Of a DNA stretch of 13,022 nt, positions 1-6,708 are shown piece after piece. The notes beneath the pieces were generated by a model. It did not search any database and was not told the origin of the DNA. It worked only from the letters and a program-made list of their open reading frames with translations. Numbering within the stretch: the first letter of the stretch is position 1; each line of letters opens with the position of its first letter. Source of the stretch: Puniceicoccales bacterium (lineage in GTDB: Bacteria; Verrucomicrobiota; Verrucomicrobiia; Opitutales; LL51); contig JAISMD010000027.1 in NCBI GenBank assembly GCA_031276935.1, positions 1-13,022 of the forward strand, read 5' to 3'. Made by a program: the position numbers and the translations under genes.

Positions 1-340
1 TCTGGACGCGTCCCTCCTGGGGCTCAATTACCGTGTCGGGAGATTGCGGTATATGCGCAAATGTCGTGGGTAGCAAAGCATTTTCCGTTGAAAATTTTTC
101 ACCAAAAACATTGAGAGGAAGCTTTGAAAAAACCGCCGTGCCCGAGTATCCGGGCCGTTCTGCGGCATGGAAATAGCGAAAGGATAATTGGGGCAAGAAT
201 TCGATGTTCATCAGCTGTTCCGGTTTGACCTTAATTTCCTGGAGACATAAAATATCGGGATCAAGAAAAACGATGCTTTCCGCGAAATCTTTGGCTAATA
301 TGGCCCGTAAACCATTCACATTCCAGGAAACAATTTTCAT
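1..340 (-). CDS. xthA: Exodeoxyribonuclease III (N-terminal part)
   Basis: ExoIII-type enzymes are Mg-dependent AP endonucleases and 3'-5' exonucleases of base-excision repair. The gene runs off the left edge, so only 113 codons are visible. The protein begins MKIVSWNVNGLRA, the family's N-terminal signature with the metal-site Asn7. LQEIK follows, with the metal-binding Glu at residue 35, then YSGTAVFSK near residues 65-73. The ATG at 340-338 is supported by GAAGGAG about 10 bases upstream, the clearest ribosome site on this arm. It lies 71 bp downstream of prfB on the same strand, so co-transcription is possible. From memory, the stretch before EGRV (residues 79-109) is longer than in Bacillus ExoA, suggesting a small surface insertion. 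The catalytic C-terminal half is outside the window. The family call is firm; whether it is ExoIII or the closely related ExoA subgroup is not settled. Confidence 0.93.
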   Translation of the reverse strand, partial: MKIVSWNVNGLRAILAKDFAESIVFLDPDILCLQEIKVKPEQLMNIEFLPQLSFRYFHAAERPGYSGTAVFSKLPLNVFGEKFSTENALLPTTFAHIPQSPDTVIEPQEGRVQ

Positions 341-411
341 TTTTAACTACACTCCTTCAGTCCTCATGGACAAGATTTTTGTAAAATTACGGAAATTTTT
401 CACAAAATAAA

Positions 412-1554
412 TTAATTATTATTCACGTTTTGCTTCCGTGCTTTTGGGCAACCGGCCCGTAACCAAGCGTTGATAAAAAAATCGATGTCGCCGTCCATAA
501 CTTCCTGTACGTTGGAACTTTCCGCTCCAGTCCGAAGATCTTTGACCATTTGATAGGGTTGCAAAACGTAACTCCGAATTTGATTCCCCCAACCCATTTC
601 GCCTTTTTCGCCATAAAATTTTTCCATTTCATTGCGCTTTTCATCTTCCATTTTTTCGTAGAGGCGGGAACGCAAAGTTTTCAAGGCAATTTCCTTGTTT
701 TTATATTGGGAGCGTTCGTTCTGACAAGTGACAACAATGCCCGTAGGTAGGTGCGTGATGCGAATAGCCGATTCCGTTTTATTGACATGCTGTCCTCCTT
801 TTCCGCTGGAACGATACGTATCGATGCGAATTTCTTCATCGCGAATGGTTATTTTTTCGTCCTCATCTCCGTCGATTTCTGCAATGACGTCAACGGAACA
901 GAAAGATGTGTGACGCCGCTTATTCGCATCAAATGGACTTATGCGGACGAGGCGGTGAACTCCCCGTTCGGCCTTGGCGTATCCATAGGCATTGGGACCG
1001 GCAATGCGTACGGTTACACGGCTGAGGCCGGTTTCCTCCCCCGGTTGTACGTCCTGGATATCCGCTGAAAAGCCACGCCGCTCCACCCACCGAAGATACA
1101 TACGCAACAACATGTCTGCCCAGTCACAGGATTCTGTTCCGCCTGCTCCCGCATGAATACTCAAGATCGCGTTACAATGATCATGCTTACCGGACAGAAA
1201 TGAAGCGATTTCGAGTTTATCGACCAGGGGAAATATATCCTTTATTTCTCCGTCCACCTCCACGAGCAGCGGATCGTCATCCTTTTTTTCCTCAACCAAT
1301 CCGAGAAGAGAATGAAGATCATAAATCCTCGCCTTCAGGACCAAAACGGGTTCAATTACCGCCCTCAGGCTACGAATTTGCTGCGTTACATTTTTCCCGC
1401 GCTCGGGATTTTCCCAAAAATTAACACCGGACATTTGCTGTTCCAGCTCCACTATCATTTTCTTCTTATTTTCCACTTGAACGAAGGATTCCAATGCGTC
1501 GATTCGCCGAACTAAATTCTCGACGGCGACCTGAACTTCTCCGAAAATGACCAC
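412..1554 (-). CDS. prfB: Peptide chain release factor 2
   Basis: RF2 recognises UAA and UGA stop codons in the ribosomal A site and triggers peptide release. The anticodon-like SPF tripeptide is present ([15 protein letters not shown], residues 206-208 from the chosen start), as is the catalytic GGQ loop ([17 protein letters not shown] at 253-255). In E. coli RF2 these lie at 205-207 and 250-252. SPF rather than the PxT motif excludes RF1. The open frame extends back to a GTG at 1611, adding about 19 hydrophobic residues. I chose GTG 1554 because it aligns with the usual RF2 N-terminus. It has no clear ribosome site; a TTG at 1569 follows GGGAAG and is an alternative. The reading frame is continuous and the autoregulatory CTTTGA frameshift site of many RF2 genes is absent. 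The C-terminus carries a short Lys/Asn-rich tail (about 10 residues). rnhC lies upstream and xthA downstream on the same strand. Confidence 0.95.
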   Translation of the reverse strand: MVIFGEVQVAVENLVRRIDALESFVQVENKKKMIVELEQQMSGVNFWENPERGKNVTQQIRSLRAVIEPVLVLKARIYDLHSLLGLVEEKKDDDPLLVEVDGEIKDIFPLVDKLEIASFLSGKHDHCNAILSIHAGAGGTESCDWADMLLRMYLRWVERRGFSADIQDVQPGEETGLSRVTVRIAGPNAYGYAKAERGVHRLVRISPFDANKRRHTSFCSVDVIAEIDGDEDEKITIRDEEIRIDTYRSSGKGGQHVNKTESAIRITHLPTGIVVTCQNERSQYKNKEIALKTLRSRLYEKMEDEKRNEMEKFYGEKGEMGWGNQIRSYVLQPYQMVKDLRTGAESSNVQEVMDGDIDFFINAWLRAGCPKARKQNVNNN

Positions 1555-1727
1555 GGCTAAAACTAACAATGAATTCTTCCCTAAGGCAACAAAGATCCTT
1601 ACCCTTTGCACATGGAGTATTTGTTTTTACTTTTTTGCGATTACTTTTTAAAATGTGGTTAGCTCTCAGCTTTTAGGCTTTCCTGATCGATTTTTTGCAA
1701 AAAAGAATTTCAAAATCCGATCTGATA

Positions 1728-2672
1728 TTATGAAATTTCTTCTTTATTTTCGCAAATTTCTTTAAATGTTTTGAAATGTACTTTACTGTAGCGGGCAAGG
1801 CCTTCGGCTCCATCCCGAGCAAAAATCGCTCTACCGACCTCAATTACGGTTTTGTTGACGCCCTTGGGCAAAATCATTTTTGCGTCATCGGACAATGCTT
1901 TCATTCGGCGCACATACTCCGCCCGCGCAGCGACGGATGCTGCAGCCACAACGGGATCGCTTTCCGCTTTTGTTCGCATGGAAAGTACAAAATCCGGGAA
2001 ATCCCGTTTCAAAAAATTTTGCACGAGCGGTTGCTTTGAAAAGCGGTCCAAAAGCCCCTCCGAAACGTAGCGCCGCCGCAATGCATTTGCCAAGGAACAG
2101 GCATGCATCCACCCCAACAACCGATTGAGATTACTACCAAATCGATGATAAAGTTCATTGTATTTGTCCATCGGAAGCACCATGGTCTCAACGACAACGC
2201 CTCCTATGGCACGCATTTGTTTCTCCATTTCAAAAATTTTTCCATCACCGCTCACCAATTTACTATCGCGTATCCCCGCTTCTCGAAGGGCATGGACTTC
2301 CTTTTCCCCCGCAATTACACAGGCCGTCACAACGGGACCAAAAAAATCTCCTTTTCCGCTTTCATCCAGCCCCGCGTGGGGTCTAAACCATTCCGGATGG
2401 TGAACGGATTCATTGCCCAAAATGAATTCTAATGTCACCTGAGGTTCAATGGTGAAGGTCAAAAAATCGGCGGCTTCCTTCCCCTGGAGAACAAGTTTGC
2501 CGCTTCGATACATGACGAGATTAAACCCATTACCACGAAAGGCATAGTCCGCATAATTAACGTCATAGCGTTCGAATCCCCGTGCGATGCAGATACTTTT
2601 CAGTTTTTCCGCCTGAATTTTGTTGAGTTCAAGGGTAAAACAGGAAGGTTCTCCTCCTCGGGTTTTGTTCAT
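1728..2672 (-). CDS. rnhC: Ribonuclease HIII
   Basis: RNase HIII cleaves the RNA strand of RNA-DNA hybrids, such as R-loops and primer remnants. From the ATG at 2672 the protein has 314 residues. Roughly residues 10-85 form the TBP-like N-terminal domain that separates HIII from HII and binds substrate. The catalytic domain opens with GLDESGKGDFFGPVV (Asp103, Glu104). RDSK follows near 135-138, then LLDRF (Asp209) and KAESDPVVAAASVAAR (Asp239). The 30-residue spacing of the last two acids matches what I recall for Bacillus HIII, and the GKGD(F/Y)FGP form is diagnostic. A TTG three codons upstream is also open, but neither start has a good ribosome site. The gene lies 173 bp upstream of prfB on the same strand and borders the putative replication origin. 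RNase HIII is common in Firmicutes, Chlamydiae and relatives and fits a PVC host, though this is weak taxonomic evidence. Confidence 0.95.
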   Translation of the reverse strand: MNKTRGGEPSCFTLELNKIQAEKLKSICIARGFERYDVNYADYAFRGNGFNLVMYRSGKLVLQGKEAADFLTFTIEPQVTLEFILGNESVHHPEWFRPHAGLDESGKGDFFGPVVTACVIAGEKEVHALREAGIRDSKLVSGDGKIFEMEKQMRAIGGVVVETMVLPMDKYNELYHRFGSNLNRLLGWMHACSLANALRRRYVSEGLLDRFSKQPLVQNFLKRDFPDFVLSMRTKAESDPVVAAASVAARAEYVRRMKALSDDAKMILPKGVNKTVIEVGRAIFARDGAEGLARYSKVHFKTFKEICENKEEIS

Positions 2673-2930
2673 GGGCAGCAAGGTATTGCAAAATGAAGGG
2701 AAAACACAAATCTATTCCGCGGGAAATATTTATCCTTTTGCCCAAAGACAAGTATTTTGCTCGCATCGAAACCCGTTTTTTACTCTTTTTCGAAGCCCTA
2801 AAAAAGAACAAGTTCTCTTTACGGCTATGGGTTTATTTTTTCTCGATTTTTGAGATTTCAAATTTTTCCTATGATTTGTTCCCCGGACAAAATTTTTTCG
2901 GAAAAGGTAAAGGAGACGTTTGATCGAACC

Positions 2931-3056
2931 AAAAGTTATTAACAGATCTATCAAAAATGCATGAAGCGCAATCGAGGGCTAATACGAGAAAGAAGAATTG
3001 TTATTAAAAGATTAGTAGTCTTATTATTAGACCCGGTGAATATGTTAATATCAACG
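2931..3056. other. Candidate DNA unwinding element
   Basis: This is an AT-rich flank immediately left of the DnaA-box arrays. It includes TTATTAAAAG at 3001-3010 and TTATTATTAG at 3021-3030. Read on the minus strand away from the boxes, a weak box (ATATTCACC, 3043-3035) is followed by a short GC-rich stretch (GGGT) and then CTA/TAA-like trinucleotides. This recalls the order box, GC-rich spacer, DnaA-trio described for the Bacillus origin. Only some trinucleotides fit the trio consensus, so the role is an inference from base composition and position. Confidence 0.35.
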
Positions 3057-3094
3057 AAAAAAGCGCGTCAATAAAGGCTTTTTTGCGCTTTTTT
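3057..3094. terminator. T-tracted hairpin beside the DnaA boxes
   Basis: AAAAAAGCGC (3057-3066) is the exact reverse complement of GCGCTTTTTT (3085-3094), with an 18-base loop. The T run continues to 3096. A competing 8-bp stem can form between AAAAAAGC (3057-3064) and GCTTTTTT (3077-3084). Both strands end in a T run, so it could act as an intrinsic terminator in either direction. No obvious transcript needs it on either side. It may shield the origin from read-through, but that is inference. Confidence 0.45.
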
Positions 3095-3095
3095 T

Positions 3096-3148
3096 TGTGG
3101 ATAGATCCGGGGATAATCGGTGAATAGATTGTGGATAGCTGGGAATAA
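3096..3148 (-). promoter_or_regulatory. Left DnaA-box array, five phased boxes
   Basis: Five consecutive 9-mers share the minus-strand TTATCCACA sense. They are separated by spacers of only 3, 2, 2 and 1 bases, so successive boxes fall on one face of the helix. The two strongest, at 3096-3104 and 3130-3138, are identical (TGTGGATAG, 8 of 9 to the E. coli R1-type box). The weaker three match 7 or 8 of 9. Confidence 0.7.
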
Positions 3149-3166
3149 GTTTTTATTTCCCTGAGG

Positions 3167-3212
3167 TTATTCACCGGTTATCAACGGATTGTTCACATTT
3201 TATTGTGAATAA
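3167..3212. promoter_or_regulatory. Right DnaA-box array and inverted box pair
   Basis: Three plus-sense boxes start at 3167, 3178 and 3189, separated by exactly two bases each. The last one, TTGTTCACA, forms an inverted pair with the perfect box TGTGAATAA at 3204-3212 across a 6-base AT spacer. This array faces the left array across an 18-base box-free gap (3149-3166). Confidence 0.7.
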
Positions 3213-3231
3213 CTTTTGCGTTTCCAAAAAA

Positions 3232-3247
3232 TGTTCCACGGGGAACA
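3232..3247. promoter_or_regulatory. parS: parS-like ParB-binding site
   Basis: TGTTCCACGGGGAACA differs at one position (base 10, G for T) from the perfect palindrome TGTTCCACGTGGAACA. The widely conserved bacterial parS consensus is TGTTNCACGTGAAACA. ParB binding to parS near the origin loads SMC and drives chromosome segregation. It lies 19 bp right of the perfect DnaA box, where origin-proximal parS sites are expected. The mismatch lies in the central CACGTG core, which could weaken binding, and no parAB genes are visible here. Confidence 0.6.
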
Positions 3248-3321
3248 GTGTGAAAAATTTTTTCCAGAAATATTAGCGCTTTCATGGTTCGGGGGAGAAA
3301 GATGGAGAACCTTGAAAGGCA

Positions 3322-3349
3322 TTGACTTTTGGCGATGCGCATATACATT
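3322..3349 (+). promoter_or_regulatory. Sigma-70-type promoter for lipoprotein operon
   Basis: TTGACT (3322-3327, 5 of 6 to consensus) is followed after 16 bases by TACATT (3344-3349, 4 of 6). It lies about 45 bp before the lipoprotein ATG at 3396 and points away from the origin. It is the only good promoter-like pair in the intergenic region. Transcription from it could serve the lipoprotein, HAD and ftsI genes together. Confidence 0.5.
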
Positions 3350-3395
3350 TATAACAAGGGCAAATTATGTCTGTTAATAAAAAAGTGGTGTTTTT

Positions 3396-3800
3396 ATGAA
3401 GAAACAATTGAAGAAATATGGCTCCTTATGCTTCCTTCTTCTCTGTTCAGGGTGCGATTCAACGGAGTCTACGCTGGGGGGTGCGGCCATCGGTACCGCC
3501 GCCGGTGCGGGAATGGGCTACGCATTTGGAGGGAAAGGTGGTGCTGCAGTCGGAGGAGTGCTGGGTGGCCTTGGTGGTGCCGCCGTGGGGCATAGCGTCG
3601 GGGATAATCCCAGGGAAAGTCGGCCGAAAACGAAATTTCGCAAAGTAATTCTCTCGGACGAAGAGGAAGAAAATGGATCTTGTTGCTCGAAGCGGAGGGA
3701 AAAAGAGGAACGGGAAGAATTGCGTGAACTCCGTAACGAAATCCGCATGCAGCGGCTGGAGGATAAAATTGAACAAATGAAAAATTCAAACACGAAATAA
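3396..3800 (+). CDS. Glycine-zipper lipoprotein with charged C-terminal coil
   Basis: The 134-residue protein starts with a basic N-terminus and a hydrophobic stretch ending LLLCSGC, so Cys20 is the likely lipidation site. The residue at -3 is Cys instead of the usual Leu/Val/Ile, an imperfect lipobox. Residues about 27-68 are a glycine zipper with repeated GGAA, GAGMG, GGKGG and GGLGGAA spacing, typical of small membrane-associated envelope lipoproteins (OmpA-like or SlyB/Rcp-type glycine-zipper domains). After a short linker, residues about 88-130 are dense in Glu, Lys and Arg and look like a coiled coil; a CC pair at about 95-96 stands out. The function is unknown; an envelope role is inferred from architecture. 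The ATG is preceded by GTGGTG, a weak ribosome site. It is the first rightward gene beside the putative origin. The HAD gene follows after 84 bp. Confidence 0.8.
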   Translation: MKKQLKKYGSLCFLLLCSGCDSTESTLGGAAIGTAAGAGMGYAFGGKGGAAVGGVLGGLGGAAVGHSVGDNPRESRPKTKFRKVILSDEEEENGSCCSKRREKEEREELRELRNEIRMQRLEDKIEQMKNSNTK

Positions 3801-3884
3801 AAACAGAAATGAAAATCTTCATTGGACAAACAAAAATGGGCACGGAAAGGCCATTTTGGGTTAGGAAAAATTTTTAAAATTTCG

Positions 3885-4952
3885 ATGAATGATTCGGGGA
3901 ATGTAATCGCCTGTATTTGGGATTTTGATAAAACCCTAATTCCGGGGTGTATGCAAGCCCCTCTTTTCCGGGAATATGCCATCGATGAATCCGCTTTCTG
4001 GAAAGTTGTGAATGATCTTCCTTTGCAAATGCGGCGCTACGGCATCCGAATTTCGGAGACCCTTGCCTATCTTAATTGTCTCTTGGAGCTCGTTAAAATG
4101 CGGCGTCTGCCCGGTTTATCGAAAAAAAAATTAGCAAAATACGGTCAACAACTAACATTTTACCCGGGTATTCCGGAGATTTTTTCTGAGTTGAAAAAGG
4201 ATGTGGAAAGCGATAAACAATGTCAAAACAACGGCATTACGCTTGAACACTACATCGTTAGCAGTGGTAATGTGGAGACTATTCGTGGCAGTAAAATTGC
4301 TCCCTGGGTGGACGATATTTTCGCCTGTGAATTTTTGGAGAACGAAATGGGGATTGAAAGTCGGCGTTTTCTCGAACAAATTGCGGAAAAACAAATCGGT
4401 TTTAGCAATGAAACAGCGGAAGAAAAGAGCGATGAAGGTGAAAAAATCTATGAAAATGCGAACCAGATGATATTTTCGGAAAATGGCGGTGCTACGTCGG
4501 AAAAAGAAGAACGGGAAATTACACAAATTGCCTACGTCGTCGATAATACGCAAAAGACACGCTGTCTTTTCGAAATCAATAAGGGAAGTAATAAAAATAT
4601 GGCCATCGATGTTAATACGAAAATTGAGGACCGAAACCGTCGCATTCCTTTTAAAAATATGATTTACATTGCGGATGGACCGAGTGATATTCCTGCTTTT
4701 TCCCTGATTCGCAGTCAAGGGGGTAAGGCCTTTGCGGTCTATAATCCTGCCAGCGACAGGGAGTTCGAACAGAACGATCGTATGCTCGCCGAGGGACGTA
4801 TCGATGCCTATGGTCCGGCGGACTATCGTTTGGAAGCCCCGACGGCGAAATGGATCCGCATGCACGTGCAGAGAATCGTCCAGAGAATTCTCCGGGAACG
4901 GGAATTGCTCAATGACAAATTCTTAAAAAAATCTCCGGAGCATTTTCATTAG
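3885..4952 (+). CDS. HAD-superfamily phosphatase with acidic insertion
   Basis: HAD hydrolases usually remove phosphate through an aspartyl-phosphate intermediate. The 355-residue protein has motif I WDFDKTL (nucleophile Asp13, acid/base Asp15), motif II IVSSGN (Ser126 or Ser127), a probable motif III Lys in the NTQKTR or EINKG stretch (224-233) and motif IV YIADGPSDIPAF (Asp264, Asp268). The overall plan resembles the phosphoserine-phosphatase-like branch; the substrate cannot be read from sequence. Between about 160 and 210 lies a Glu/Lys-rich low-complexity segment that I do not recall in relatives. I chose ATG 3885, close before motif I; the frame is open to a TTG at 3822, and neither start has a strong ribosome site. 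The stop is 6 bp before ftsI, so translation of the two is probably linked. A role near cell division or envelope metabolism is only suggested by position. Confidence 0.88.
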   Translation: MNDSGNVIACIWDFDKTLIPGCMQAPLFREYAIDESAFWKVVNDLPLQMRRYGIRISETLAYLNCLLELVKMRRLPGLSKKKLAKYGQQLTFYPGIPEIFSELKKDVESDKQCQNNGITLEHYIVSSGNVETIRGSKIAPWVDDIFACEFLENEMGIESRRFLEQIAEKQIGFSNETAEEKSDEGEKIYENANQMIFSENGGATSEKEEREITQIAYVVDNTQKTRCLFEINKGSNKNMAIDVNTKIEDRNRRIPFKNMIYIADGPSDIPAFSLIRSQGGKAFAVYNPASDREFEQNDRMLAEGRIDAYGPADYRLEAPTAKWIRMHVQRIVQRILRERELLNDKFLKKSPEHFH

Positions 4953-4958
4953 AATTCC

Positions 4959-6668
4959 ATGCGTTTTTCGCTGCGATTTATATTCACTGTTTTTTCACTA
5001 TTTTTTTGTTTTGTGGTGCTCGTCGGTCGCGTCCTTCTGCTGTGCCATTTCGACAGGGATTATTATAAAAACTTTGTTAATTCTGCGCGGGCGACGAAGC
5101 AAACTCAAAGGGCGATTCGTGGACAAATCCGCGACCGCAATGGTTTTGTCCTTGCGATAACGACGATGAAGATAGACATCGGTGTGGATCCATACACCAC
5201 CGATCTCCAGAAAAATCGAGATAAAATCGATCAATTGGCGGTATTACTTGGGAAAACTTCGGAGGAAATAATGGAGTATTTTCGCCGTGAAACTTTTATT
5301 CGTCAGGGGAAAAAACAGCAATTGCGTTGGAAAAAGATAGCAACGATCGAGGACAATGACCTCTATGCTAGGATTATGGCGTTGGATATTAAGGGGGTCT
5401 ATGGGAGTCGGAAGAACGAACGTATCTATCCGAATAATGAACTTGCCAGCCATGTGATTGGTTTTGTCAACAAGGAGGGGATTGCGGTCAGCGGAGTGGA
5501 ACGTTTTATGGACGAATTTCTACGGGGACAGGATGGTTGTTTAGAATCGGAGCGGGATGGAAAACGGAAGGAAGTGGCACTCTTTCGCAAGACTGTTATC
5601 GGAACAAAGAACGGTGCCTATGTTGATTTGACCATAGATCTACGCGTGCAGACAACTGTCGAAAACGCACTGGCCCGGACGATGGCAGAATTAAAGGCAA
5701 AAAGCGGTAGCGTAATTGTCAGCGATCCGACCACGGGTGAAATTTTGGCGCTATGTAACGCACCGACTTTCGATTGCAACGCTTACTACCGATCGGAGAT
5801 TAGTCATCTGCGGAATCGTGCCATTACGGATTTCTACGAACCGGGTTCGGTGTTCAAAATCGTTCCCTTTAGCATTGCCCTTCAACGGGGATTATTTTCA
5901 TTGGAGCAGCGCTTTGATTGTAATCAAGCGACGTTTTCCTACCACGGGAAAACTTACAATTTGCCCAAGGATTATACCCAATTTGGTCAGCTGAGTGCCG
6001 TTGATGTTTTGCGCAAATCGAGTAACCGTGGGGCGGCACAGATCGCCATTCTTTTGGGGGAACGGGGTTTGTACCATGCGGCGCGGGCCTTTGGTTTTGG
6101 CTCACGGACGGGGTATGGTTTTGACGGGGAAGTAGCTGGAATATTACCGCCGGTGGAACGGTGGGATTCCCTGACCATCACCCGGTTACCCATGGGACAC
6201 GCAATCGGTGCGACGCCATTGCAGGTCCACCAAGCAATGGGTGTCATTGGGAGCGGAGGCTATTTATTGGAACCGAAAGTTATTGGCCGTATATGTGACG
6301 AAAATGGAGAAACCATTATTCGGGCGGAACCCCATATCATTCGTCGGGTTCTGAACTTGGATGTTGCAAAAAAAATGCGGGAAATTTTGTCCCATCCGGG
6401 AAACGCAACGTCGTCCATCGAAGGCGTTAAATTAGCCTATAAAACAGGAACATCGCAAAAAATCATTGGGAAAAAATATTCCAGTGAACATCACATTTCA
6501 TCCTGTTCGGGATTTTTCCCTGCGGAAGAGCCCCGATTTTTGGTGACCGTTGTTTTGGACGATCCCAAAATGGCAAACGGTGGTGTGGCCTACGGTATTC
6601 GTGCTGCCTACCCTCTATTGGCCGAAATCGCACGCACAATCATCATTTCCAAAGGATTGGGACATTAG
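4959..6668 (+). CDS. ftsI: Penicillin-binding protein, FtsI/PBP3 class B transpeptidase
   Basis: Class B PBPs cross-link peptidoglycan; FtsI does so at the division septum. The 569-residue protein has an N-terminal membrane anchor (about residues 6-29) and the dimerisation/pedestal region beginning RGQIRDRNGFVLA. It has all three transpeptidase motifs: SVFK with nucleophile Ser297 and Lys300, SSN at 354-356, and KTGT at 495-498. EPGSVFK and MGHAIGATPLQ favour FtsI/SpoVD over PBP2 (MrdA). Length is normal for FtsI, and no C-terminal PASTA repeat is present. It starts 6 bp after the HAD stop; the nearest GGAG is 18 bases upstream, so translational coupling is likely. Other dcw-cluster genes (murE, mraY, ftsW) do not follow, so ftsI is separated from its common partners here. 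It converges with the minus-strand gene ending at 6709, with no clear terminator in the 40-bp gap. Confidence 0.93.
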   Translation: MRFSLRFIFTVFSLFFCFVVLVGRVLLLCHFDRDYYKNFVNSARATKQTQRAIRGQIRDRNGFVLAITTMKIDIGVDPYTTDLQKNRDKIDQLAVLLGKTSEEIMEYFRRETFIRQGKKQQLRWKKIATIEDNDLYARIMALDIKGVYGSRKNERIYPNNELASHVIGFVNKEGIAVSGVERFMDEFLRGQDGCLESERDGKRKEVALFRKTVIGTKNGAYVDLTIDLRVQTTVENALARTMAELKAKSGSVIVSDPTTGEILALCNAPTFDCNAYYRSEISHLRNRAITDFYEPGSVFKIVPFSIALQRGLFSLEQRFDCNQATFSYHGKTYNLPKDYTQFGQLSAVDVLRKSSNRGAAQIAILLGERGLYHAARAFGFGSRTGYGFDGEVAGILPPVERWDSLTITRLPMGHAIGATPLQVHQAMGVIGSGGYLLEPKVIGRICDENGETIIRAEPHIIRRVLNLDVAKKMREILSHPGNATSSIEGVKLAYKTGTSQKIIGKKYSSEHHISSCSGFFPAEEPRFLVTVVLDDPKMANGGVAYGIRAAYPLLAEIARTIIISKGLGH

Positions 6669-6708
6669 CTATAAGAATGCGTTGCTAGGAAAACGTCTTC
6701 TTTATCGT

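Larger units (their letters stand above)
3096..3257. other. Putative chromosomal replication origin (DnaA-box arrays)
   Basis: Matches are to TTATNCACA or its complement TGTGNATAA. The left array has five boxes, all in the TGTGGATAA orientation: 3096 TGTGGATAG, 3108 CGGGGATAA, 3119 GGTGAATAG, 3130 TGTGGATAG and 3140 TGGGAATAA. Start-to-start steps are 12, 11, 11 and 10 bp. The right array has three boxes in the opposite orientation: 3167 TTATTCACC, 3178 TTATCAACG and 3189 TTGTTCACA, at exactly 11-bp steps. A perfect box, TGTGAATAA, lies at 3204-3212, and TGTGAAAAA at 3249-3257. Individual matches are 7 to 9 of 9. Helical-turn spacing with consistent orientation is what cooperative DnaA filament assembly requires and is hard to get by chance. 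Support comes from the parS-like site, the AT-rich flank, divergent genes and a strand-skew change. No dnaA or dnaN gene is adjacent in this window, so confidence stays below certainty. Confidence 0.75.
2673..3395. other. Gene-free region containing putative oriC
   Basis: About 720 bp between divergently transcribed rnhC and the lipoprotein gene hold no gene I can support. Positions 2690-2930 are AT-rich, with only shadow or unconvincing small frames. Positions 2931-3060 are AT-rich and contain TTA-type trinucleotide runs. Positions 3057-3094 form a T-tracted hairpin. Positions 3096-3257 carry ten DnaA-box-like 9-mers, and 3232-3247 a parS-like palindrome. Positions 3322-3349 resemble a sigma-70 promoter for the rightward genes. 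The parts are listed separately below. Confidence 0.8.

Noticed and set aside
1560..1613. Possible RF2 programmed frameshift at AGGGTAAGGATCTTTG
   Set aside because: It superficially resembles the E. coli site, but there is no CTTTGA, the ATG at 1613 gives only four codons before TAA, and the main frame needs no shift.
1681..1727. GATCGGATTTT / AAAAATCGATC inverted repeat downstream of rnhC
   Set aside because: Imperfect, low-GC stem without a clear T tract on the minus strand; not enough for a terminator call.
2693..2923. 76-codon open frame on the plus strand (MKGKHKSIPREIF...)
   Set aside because: Phe/Lys-rich composition as expected from AT-rich DNA, a weak AAGG signal only, no recognisable domain, and competing frames on both strands over the same bases.
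2917..2935. T-loop-like GGTTCGATC on the minus strand, suggesting a tRNA
   Set aside because: The flanking bases do not form a five-pair T stem in the canonical register, and no acceptor, D or anticodon arm can be built around it.
2961..3074. 37-codon open frame on the plus strand (MKRNRGLIRERR...)
   Set aside because: No ribosome site, runs into the hairpin at 3057, and no similarity I recognise. More likely chance in an AT-rich flank.
3809..3877. 22-codon frame before the HAD gene (MKIFIGQTKMG...)
   Set aside because: No ribosome site and no evidence of a leader-peptide role; it simply overlaps the uncertain 5' end of the HAD gene.
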